The translations under genes and the position numbers were made by a program. The notes under the pieces were generated by a model. The model was not told the origin of the DNA and searched no databases. It saw only the letters and a program-made list of their open reading frames with translations. Source: Porphyrobacter sp. (GTDB taxonomy: Bacteria; Pseudomonadota; Alphaproteobacteria; Sphingomonadales; Sphingomonadaceae). From it: a stretch of 13,950 nucleotides of DNA. The stretch lies in NCBI GenBank assembly GCA_018991295.1, contig JAGKSZ010000086.1, positions 1 to 13,950 on the forward strand, read 5' to 3'. This document shows positions 1 to 5,174 of the stretch, in pieces (position 1 is the first letter of the stretch; each line of letters starts with the position of its first letter).

Positions 1-2342
1 ACACGGTGCTGAACCTCGGCCTCAACGATGCCACGGTCGAAGGGCTGGCGCAGTCCTCGGGCGATGAACGCTTCGCATGGGATTCCTACCGCCGTTTTAT
101 CCAGATGTATTCGGACGTGGTGCTTGGCCTTGATCATGGCCTGTTCGAAGAGGCCCTGGAGATCGCCAAGGAAGACAAGGGCTTCTATAACGATACCGAG
201 ATGGGCGCTGAAGACTGGCAGGCGCTGGTTGGGGAATACAAGCAGATCGTCGAGGCGGAACTCGGCCGCCCGTTCCCGCAGGATGTCCACGAACAGCTCT
301 GGGGCGCGATCCGCGCGGTGTTCGACAGCTGGGATTCGGACCGCGCCAAGGTCTATCGCCGCCTCAATGACATTCCGGGCGATTGGGGCACGGCGGTCAA
401 CGTGCAGGCGATGGTGTTCGGCAACATGGGCGAAACCAGCGCCACCGGGGTTGCCTTCACCCGTGACCCGGCAACGGGCGCGCGGGCCTATTACGGCGAA
501 TACCTGATCAACGCGCAGGGCGAGGATGTGGTGGCAGGCATTCGCACGCCGCAATACCTCACCAAAGCCGCGCGCGAGGCGGCGGGGGCCAAGCCGCTGT
601 CGATGGAAGAGGCGCTGCCCGAGGCTTACGCCGAGCTCGCCCGCGTGTTCGACCTGCTGGAACTCCATTACAAGGACATGCAGGACATCGAGTTCACGGT
701 GGAGCGCGGCAAGCTGTGGATGCTCCAGACTCGCTCGGGCAAGCGCACCGCCAAGGCCGCGCTCAAGATGGCGGTCGACATGGTGGGCGAAGGCCTGATC
801 GACCGCCGCGAGGCGGTGCTGCGGGTCGATCCGATGGCGCTCGACCAGCTGCTCCACCCGACGCTCGACCCCGAGGCCGAGCGCCACGTGCTCGTCACCG
901 GCCTGCCGGCCTCGCCGGGTGCGGCGGCGGGCAAGATCGTGCTCGATGCCGACACCGCCGAGCAATGGGCCGGGCGCGGCGAGAAGGTGATCCTGGTGCG
1001 GGTCGAGACCACGCCGGAAGACATCCACGGGATGCACGCAGCGCAGGGCATCCTGACCGCGCGCGGCGGGATGACCAGTCACGCGGCGGTGGTTGCCCGC
1101 GGCATGGGTCGCCCCTGCGTTTCAGGTGCGGGCCAGGTGTCGATCGATCGGGCAAGCCGAACACTCCGGATCGGCTCCACCGAGCTGAAGGAGGGCGATG
1201 CCATCACCCTTGACGGGGCGACGGGGCAGGTGATGCTCGGCATCGTACCGACTGTGGAGCCGGAACTCGCGGGCGATTTCGGCACGCTGATGGTCTGGGC
1301 CGACAAGCTGCGCCGCATGAAGGTGCGCACCAATGCCGAAACGCCGGACGATTGCCGCATGGCGCGCCAGTTCGGGGCCGAAGGCATCGGGCTGTGCCGC
1401 ACCGAGCACATGTTCTTCGAGGCAAGCCGCATCAGTGCGGTGCGCCAGATGATCCTTGCCGATGACGAGGCCGGGCGCCGCAGGGCACTCGAAAAGCTGC
1501 TGCCCGAGCAGCGCGCCGACTTCACCGGCATCTTCGAGGTGATGGCGGGCCTGCCCTGCACGATCCGCCTGCTCGATCCGCCGCTGCACGAGTTCCTGCC
1601 CCACGCCGACGAGGAATTCGCCGAGCTGGCGGATGCGACCGGCATTGGTGTGGACCATTTGAAGCGCCGCGCCGGGGAACTGCACGAATTCAACCCGATG
1701 CTGGGGCATCGTGGATGCCGCCTGGGGATCACCTTCCCTGAGATTTACGCGATGCAGGCCCGCGCCATCTTCGAGGCGGCCTGCGCGGTCAAGCAGGCGA
1801 GCGGCGCCGCGCCGCTGCCCGAGATCATGATCCCGCTGGTCGCCACCAAGCGCGAACTCGCGATCCTCAAGGCGCTGGTCGACAAGGAAGCCGAAGCCGT
1901 GTTCGCCGAAGTCGGCACGCGGGTCGACTACCTCGTCGGCACCATGATCGAGCTTCCGCGCGCGGCGTTGATGGCGGGCGAGATTGCCGAGGAAGGCGCG
2001 TTCTTCAGCTTCGGCACCAATGACCTCACCCAGACCACGCTGGGTGTCAGCCGCGACGATGCGGCGCGGTTCCTGTCGGTCTATGTCGACAAGGGCATCT
2101 TCCCGCGCGATCCCTTCGTCAGCCTTGATATCGAGGGTGTCGGCCAGCTGGTCGAACTGGCGGCAGAGCGCGGGCGGGCAACGCGTCCCGACATCAAGCT
2201 CGGCATCTGCGGCGAGCATGGCGGCGATCCGGCGAGCATCGCCTTCTGCGAGAGCGTGGGCCTCGATTATGTGAGCGCCTCACCATACCGCGTTCCGATT
2301 GCGCGGTTGGCAGCGGCGCAGGCTGCCCTGAAGAAGGGTTAG
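1..2342 (+). CDS. ppdK: Pyruvate, phosphate dikinase, 5'-truncated by the window edge
   Basis: PPDK interconverts ATP + pyruvate + phosphate and AMP + PEP + diphosphate in the cytoplasm. The reading frame is open at the left edge: the first full codon is at 3 and the first residues read TVLNLGLND, a stretch that sits inside the ATP-grasp domain of the family. About 780 of the usual ~880-890 residues are present, so roughly 100 N-terminal residues lie outside. Seen in order: the rest of the ATP-grasp domain, the swivelling phosphohistidine domain with GGMTSHAAVVARG (catalytic His codon 1080-1082), and the C-terminal PEP/pyruvate TIM barrel with GICGEHGGDP (catalytic Cys codon 2208-2210). The Thr two residues before the His (1074-1076) is the site that PDRP-type regulatory kinases phosphorylate in this family. 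The GTG at 6 is an internal Val, not the start. The TAG stop overlaps the stop of the convergent methyltransferase gene. Confidence 0.97.
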   Translation, partial: TVLNLGLNDATVEGLAQSSGDERFAWDSYRRFIQMYSDVVLGLDHGLFEEALEIAKEDKGFYNDTEMGAEDWQALVGEYKQIVEAELGRPFPQDVHEQLWGAIRAVFDSWDSDRAKVYRRLNDIPGDWGTAVNVQAMVFGNMGETSATGVAFTRDPATGARAYYGEYLINAQGEDVVAGIRTPQYLTKAAREAAGAKPLSMEEALPEAYAELARVFDLLELHYKDMQDIEFTVERGKLWMLQTRSGKRTAKAALKMAVDMVGEGLIDRREAVLRVDPMALDQLLHPTLDPEAERHVLVTGLPASPGAAAGKIVLDADTAEQWAGRGEKVILVRVETTPEDIHGMHAAQGILTARGGMTSHAAVVARGMGRPCVSGAGQVSIDRASRTLRIGSTELKEGDAITLDGATGQVMLGIVPTVEPELAGDFGTLMVWADKLRRMKVRTNAETPDDCRMARQFGAEGIGLCRTEHMFFEASRISAVRQMILADDEAGRRRALEKLLPEQRADFTGIFEVMAGLPCTIRLLDPPLHEFLPHADEEFAELADATGIGVDHLKRRAGELHEFNPMLGHRGCRLGITFPEIYAMQARAIFEAACAVKQASGAAPLPEIMIPLVATKRELAILKALVDKEAEAVFAEVGTRVDYLVGTMIELPRAALMAGEIAEEGAFFSFGTNDLTQTTLGVSRDDAARFLSVYVDKGIFPRDPFVSLDIEGVGQLVELAAERGRATRPDIKLGICGEHGGDPASIAFCESVGLDYVSASPYRVPIARLAAAQAALKKG

Positions 2343-3106
2343 GTTCCGGCCAGAGATCGCCGCCCGGTAAGGTTGATGATCTCGAAGGTCTCGGTTACCT
2401 TGCCGTCGGGCTCTGCGCGGGCGGCAAAGGCGGCGCGGGCTCGGGCGAGGGCCGCCTTGCCAAGCGGCGGGGCCGGCTTTGCCAGGGCGTTACCGAGACC
2501 CTGATCACGCAGATCAGCAACCAGACGGTCAAGCGAAGAATAGCGCACCGCCAGCGTGTGCGTGTCCACCACCGGATCCTTCCAGCCAGCGCGCTGGAGC
2601 AGGGCAGGGGCCGCGCGGGCATCTACCAGCGGATGCAGGCGGGGGGCAGGGCGATCAGGCTCGGCCGCCAGCATCGCGGCGCGCAGGGCAGGAAGGCTTT
2701 GCCCGCCGATGAAGCTGGCGATTACCAGCCCTCCCGGGGTCAGGGCATTGCGAAGGTGGATCAGCGCGCCGGGCAGATCGTTCACCGCGTCAAGCTGACC
2801 GATGACGCCGATGAAATCATATGGACCTCCGGCTAGAGGCTCGGCCGGGTTGGTGTCGAGGGAAACGGAAAGGGAAGTGCCGCCGCAGCGCAGATGATCG
2901 GCGAGCGCCGCTGGGCAGCCCCCGATAAGCTGGGCGTGTGCAGGCGCGTGCCGGACAAAGCCGAGGCGGTCGATAATGTCCTCAGCCATGTCTTCGATCA
3001 GAAAGGCGGCGACATCGCCCCCCGTGCTGGGGCGCTGAACCGACCGCCGCAACCGGGCAATGCGGCGCGCTTCGGAGAAGATCTGGGGGACGCTGTGACC
3101 GATCAT
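2339..3106 (-). CDS. BioC/NDUFAF5-like class I methyltransferase with degenerate SAM motif
   Basis: This 255-residue protein resembles the bacterial homologues of malonyl-ACP methyltransferase BioC and of the complex I assembly factor NDUFAF5. The best-conserved part is residues 97-145 (YDFIGVIGQLDAVNDLPGAL, then LTPGGLVIASFIGGQSLPAL), followed by the RLHPLVDAR and AGW segments of that family. At the expected SAM motif I (usually DLGxGxG) it reads AQLIGGCPAAL at residues 58-68, lacking the usual acidic residue and the full glycine pattern, so SAM binding is doubtful. The ATG at 3106 begins MIGHSVPQIFSEARRIARLR, a normal family N-terminus; a longer open frame to 3193 would run into comF and adds 29 unlike residues, so I reject it. 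The ribosome site is weak (CAGGG). It is divergent from comF across 57 bases and overlaps the ppdK stop by four bases. True substrate unknown. Confidence 0.8.
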   Translation of the reverse strand: MIGHSVPQIFSEARRIARLRRSVQRPSTGGDVAAFLIEDMAEDIIDRLGFVRHAPAHAQLIGGCPAALADHLRCGGTSLSVSLDTNPAEPLAGGPYDFIGVIGQLDAVNDLPGALIHLRNALTPGGLVIASFIGGQSLPALRAAMLAAEPDRPAPRLHPLVDARAAPALLQRAGWKDPVVDTHTLAVRYSSLDRLVADLRDQGLGNALAKPAPPLGKAALARARAAFAARAEPDGKVTETFEIINLTGRRSLAGT

Positions 3107-3163
3107 GCCGCGGCCCTGCCGTGCTTGCCAGCAGAGTGCAAGCCGTGCGACACTGCGGTTGTC
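3107..3163. promoter_or_regulatory. Divergent intergenic region of methyltransferase and comF
   Basis: These 57 bases separate two divergent start codons (methyltransferase ATG at 3106, comF ATG at 3164) and must hold or adjoin the promoters of both unless transcription starts within the opposing genes. A TTGCCA at 3125-3130 is a possible -35 element for comF, but no convincing -10 follows at 16-18 bases. No inverted repeat is evident. Confidence 0.3.
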
Positions 3164-3859
3164 ATGGCAGTGGTCGCTCAACTCGCCCGGCACCTGATGC
3201 CGCTGGTGGATCTGGTTTATCCGCCCCGCTGTCCCTCCTGCGGAACAGCCATCGCTGCACAGGCAGGGCTATGCGCGGATTGCTGGTCCATGCTTGAGGT
3301 ACCCGAACACGCAGATGCCGTCGGCCACGCGGTTCCGGTCTACGCCGCGAGCTATTACAACGAAATCTCGCGAAAGCTCGTGCTCTCCTACAAGCATGGC
3401 GGCAGGATCGCGCTTTCAAGTCTGCTGGCCCGCTTGATTGCAGCACGAATGCCCAAGGTGGATGCCGGGCGTTCTATGCCCCTGCTGGTGCCGGTGCCGC
3501 TGCATCGCTGGCGATTGTGGAGCCGGGGCTTCAATCAGGCTGCCCTGCTGGCTCAGGATCTGGCGGGGATGGGCAAGGGCGAGGCCGTAGTGAACGCGCT
3601 GATCCGGCACCGGCGAACGCCCAATCTTGGGGGGCTTGGCCGGGATGCGCGCGAACGGGTGCTCACAGGGGCGATACGCCTCTCGCACGGGGCGGCTGCA
3701 CGGCTGAAGGGGCGCGATGTCGTTCTGGTTGACGATGTTCTTACCAGCGGAGCAACGAGTCGCGCTTGTCTTGCCGCGATTGCTGCAGCTGAGCCTGCCT
3801 CGATCGCAGTCGCGTGCTTTGCGCGGGTCGACGAGGAGCACAAACTGGCGCATCCATAA
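3164..3859 (+). CDS. comF: ComF family phosphoribosyltransferase-like protein
   Basis: ComF-family proteins carry a type I phosphoribosyltransferase fold and are tied to uptake or processing of transforming DNA; the biochemical role is not settled. The 231-residue protein has an N-terminal zinc-finger-like segment with two Cys pairs (PPRCPSCG and LCADCW, residues 19-43), the conserved PVPLHRWRLWSRGFNQAALL segment, and the PRPP-binding loop DVVLVDDVLTSGAT from residue 185. Length matches the family (about 220-250). The ATG at 3164 was chosen because upstream residues in the same open frame antisense the methyltransferase and look unlike the family. An internal ATG at 3197 (MPLVDLVYPPRC) is a possible alternative. 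It is not followed by a same-strand gene, since 358 bases without protein come next. Confidence 0.92.
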   Translation: MAVVAQLARHLMPLVDLVYPPRCPSCGTAIAAQAGLCADCWSMLEVPEHADAVGHAVPVYAASYYNEISRKLVLSYKHGGRIALSSLLARLIAARMPKVDAGRSMPLLVPVPLHRWRLWSRGFNQAALLAQDLAGMGKGEAVVNALIRHRRTPNLGGLGRDARERVLTGAIRLSHGAAARLKGRDVVLVDDVLTSGATSRACLAAIAAAEPASIAVACFARVDEEHKLAHP

Positions 3860-3872
3860 ACAGCGCCCAACC

Positions 3873-3909
3873 AAAAAACATAACGCCCGAGGCCTTCCGG
3901 CCCCGGGCG
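3873..3909 (-). terminator. Rho-independent terminator reading on the minus strand
   Basis: Arms 3884-3894 and 3899-3909 form an 11-position stem around a four-base loop (GGAA on the minus strand). On the minus strand the stem is followed by TTATG and then six T (opposite A 3873-3878), as in an intrinsic terminator. On the plus strand nothing like a T-run follows. The pair 3890/3903 is an A-C mismatch in a plus-strand RNA but a U-G wobble in a minus-strand RNA, so the stem is continuous only in a minus-strand transcript. It lies just past the comF stop and has no minus-strand protein gene upstream of it, so it most likely ends the candidate small RNA. Confidence 0.7.
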
Positions 3910-4119
3910 CCACGTGACGAAACGGTGCGGATCCACCCTTGCGGGCCATGGCAGCGACCCCCTAACTTCGCTGCCGGGATCCAGTCCCTATCGTTCAACC
4001 GGTCGCGCTGGCACCCCGCTGCCAGATCTGCGGTCCGGTCACCCCCTGAACCCGGCGCCGGGCGGCGCCATTTTCTGGTGGAGAACCCCTTGCGAAGGCT
4101 CCGGATGCTATGTTCCACC
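3873..4119 (-). ncRNA. Candidate structured small RNA, family not recognised
   Basis: The 358 bases between comF and hisI have no frame with protein character on either strand but are dense in secondary structure. Read on the minus strand, 5' to 3': a stem of 4114-4119 with 4077-4082, extended by two pairs past a two-base bulge and holding an inner CCTTcgcAAGG; GGCGCC 4064-4069 with 4054-4059 around a tetraloop; a 6-bp hairpin 4020-4025 with 4008-4013, enclosed by CCGGT/ACCGG (4035-4039 with 3998-4002); a perfect 8-bp hairpin 3968-3975 with 3950-3957; then the terminator at 3884-3909 and its T-run. A promoter-like pair at 4124-4152 would start the RNA about at the first stem. I looked for and did not find signatures of tmRNA, 5S rRNA, SRP RNA, RNase P RNA or 6S RNA. 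The alternative is a structured leader of hisI on the plus strand, but the terminator orientation speaks against it. Confidence 0.45.
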
Positions 4120-4123
4120 GAGT

Positions 4124-4152
4124 TGCATAACGCGGAAGCTGAAACCTTCCAA
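4124..4152 (-). promoter_or_regulatory. Possible sigma-70-type promoter for the candidate small RNA
   Basis: On the minus strand TTGGAA (4152-4147) and TATGCA (4129-4124) are separated by 17 bases. The expected start, about seven bases past the second hexamer, falls at 4117-4119, exactly where the first stem of the candidate RNA begins. Each hexamer is only a partial match to consensus, so this rests mainly on spacing and position. Confidence 0.3.
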
Positions 4153-4217
4153 TTTGCGATTTTTTATCGGCCCCTGTTGTGTGCGTGCAACAATCATCGC
4201 ATTTGGAGCCGCCCTGC

Positions 4218-4631
4218 ATGCATGGAGTTGCCGTTGTGACCGACACCGTTCTGACCCCCCTTGAACGCGAGGCGGGCCATGTCTTTGCACCCAAGTTTGA
4301 TGGAGCAGGCCTGCTTACCGCCGTAGTGGTCGATGATTCATCGGGCGATGTGTTGGTGGTTGCCCACATGAACCGTGAAGCGCTCGATGCAACGCTAGCA
4401 ACGCGAAAGGTGCATTTCTGGTCTCGCTCCAGGGGTAGTCTCTGGATGAAGGGCGAGACTTCTGGGAACGTCCTCGAGCTGGTGGCGATGTTTGTAGATT
4501 GCGATCAGGATGCACTTTTGATCCGCGCCATACCTGCGGGGCCGACCTGCCATACGGGCGCTACCAGCTGTTTTTATCGCAAGGTGGTAACAGATGGGGA
4601 CGAGGCAGTGCTGGCGCGCATCGTCACTTGA
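4218..4631 (+). CDS. hisI: Phosphoribosyl-AMP cyclohydrolase, histidine biosynthesis
   Basis: HisI opens the adenine ring of phosphoribosyl-AMP, the third step of histidine biosynthesis, in the cytoplasm. The 137-residue protein shows MNREAL (51-56), FWSRSRGSLWMKGETSGN (67-84), the metal-binding DCDQD (94-98) and the zinc cysteines C95, C111 and C118 in the DCDQD and CHTGATSC segments. It is the stand-alone cyclohydrolase without a fused HisE domain. Two starts are about equally supported: ATG 4218 with GGAG at 4205-4208 (9-base gap) and GTG 4236 with GGAG at 4224-4227 (8-base gap); the latter would give VTDTVLTPLEREAG as the N-terminus. I chose the ATG. The last codons overlap the promoter/operator region of the following MerR gene, 31 bases downstream. 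No other his gene is in the window. Confidence 0.93.
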   Translation: MHGVAVVTDTVLTPLEREAGHVFAPKFDGAGLLTAVVVDDSSGDVLVVAHMNREALDATLATRKVHFWSRSRGSLWMKGETSGNVLELVAMFVDCDQDALLIRAIPAGPTCHTGATSCFYRKVVTDGDEAVLARIVT

Positions 4632-4656
4632 CGCTCACGTAAACGTAAGGTAGGGG
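4628..4656 (+). promoter_or_regulatory. Putative promoter of the MerR-family gene
   Basis: TTGACG at 4628-4633 is a good -35 element and overlaps the hisI stop codon. Seventeen bases later TAGGGG (4651-4656) is a poor -10; TAAGGT at 4646-4651 is an alternative at non-standard spacing. If the first reading is right, transcription would start almost at the ATG at 4663, giving a nearly leaderless message. Placing the operator palindrome between the two hexamers is the classical arrangement for MerR proteins. Confidence 0.4.
4634..4649 (+). promoter_or_regulatory. Palindromic operator-like site for the MerR regulator
   Basis: CTCACGTAAACGTAAG is an inverted repeat with 7-base arms (CTCACGT and the complement of CTTACGT, one mismatch) around a central AA. 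It resembles the ACGT-rich palindromes reported for LiuR-type MerR regulators of branched-chain amino acid and fatty acid breakdown; this is recalled from memory, not compared with a matrix. It lies directly behind a TTGACG and 13 bases before the MerR start, so autoregulation is the natural reading. I find no second copy before the dehydrogenase gene. Confidence 0.55.
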
Positions 4657-4662
4657 GCAGGC

Positions 4663-5121
4663 ATGGCTACCGCTCCCGCTCACTCCGCCGAATCTGCTGC
4701 CAGCGAGCCGCGCCGCAATGGCGCGCATCTCGACCGGCCTGACGTTCATGCCCGTGAACAGTTCACCATTTCCGACCTCACCTCGGAATTCGGCTGCACC
4801 GCACGCGCTCTGCGTTTTTACGAGGATGAGGGGCTGATCAGTCCCGCCCGGGTTGGCCTGACACGGGTCTACTCCAAGCGTGACCGTGCGCGGCTTGCAT
4901 GGATCATGCGTGCCAAAAACGTAGGTTTCTCGCTTACCGAGATCCGCGAAATGATCGACCTTTACGATCTTGACGATGGCCGTGTCGAACAACGCCGCGT
5001 CACGATCGAGAAATGCCGCGCGCATATTGCCAAGCTCAAGGCTCAGCGCGACGACATCGACAGCTCGATCAACGAGCTTACCGATTTTGTTGCCGAAATC
5101 GAAAAGCTCGACCTGCGCTGA
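4663..5121 (+). CDS. MerR-family transcriptional regulator (LiuR-like)
   Basis: This 152-residue DNA-binding regulator starts with a 33-residue polar extension. The MerR winged helix-turn-helix follows at about 34-103 (FTISDLTSEFGCTARALRFY, then EDEGLISPARVG and TRVYSKRD), and then a helical dimerisation coiled coil at about 108-150 (RAHIAKLKAQRDDIDSSINE). There is no Cys-rich metal-binding tail, so a metal sensor is unlikely; with an acyl-CoA dehydrogenase gene 53 bases downstream, a role like LiuR/PsrA-type control of acyl-CoA catabolism is inferred, with an acyl-CoA or related intermediate as possible effector. The ATG at 4663 has GGGGG five bases upstream. The operator-like palindrome at 4634-4649 sits in its own promoter region. 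The specific target set cannot be read from this window. Confidence 0.88.
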   Translation: MATAPAHSAESAASEPRRNGAHLDRPDVHAREQFTISDLTSEFGCTARALRFYEDEGLISPARVGLTRVYSKRDRARLAWIMRAKNVGFSLTEIREMIDLYDLDDGRVEQRRVTIEKCRAHIAKLKAQRDDIDSSINELTDFVAEIEKLDLR

Positions 5122-5174
5122 TGCGCTAGGTCTGCCCCATTTTCATCACGTCTGCACACCAGAGGGATCTTCCG

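Noticed and set aside
1122..2219. A 365-codon open frame on the minus strand opposite ppdK
   Set aside because: It lies wholly inside a well-conserved plus-strand gene; long antisense frames are expected at this GC content and its translation resembles no family.
4135..4166. A possible plus-strand terminator: GGAAG/CTTCC stem followed by six T at 4160-4165
   Set aside because: The stem is only five pairs and nine bases separate it from the T-run; it lies before hisI with no plus-strand transcript that clearly needs ending.
3873..4217. Known RNA or riboswitch (tmRNA, 5S rRNA, SRP RNA, RNase P RNA, 6S RNA, SAM, TPP, FMN or cobalamin leader)
   Set aside because: None of the signature sequences was found. 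A short GGTCGCTGCC match to the end of 5S rRNA is isolated, and no T-loop GTTCGAATC of tmRNA is present.
3814..4264. Several 110-140 codon frames on both strands across the comF-hisI gap
   Set aside because: They overlap each other and the flanking genes, lack good ribosome sites and have Pro/Arg/Gly-rich shadow composition; hairpin structure explains the stretch better.
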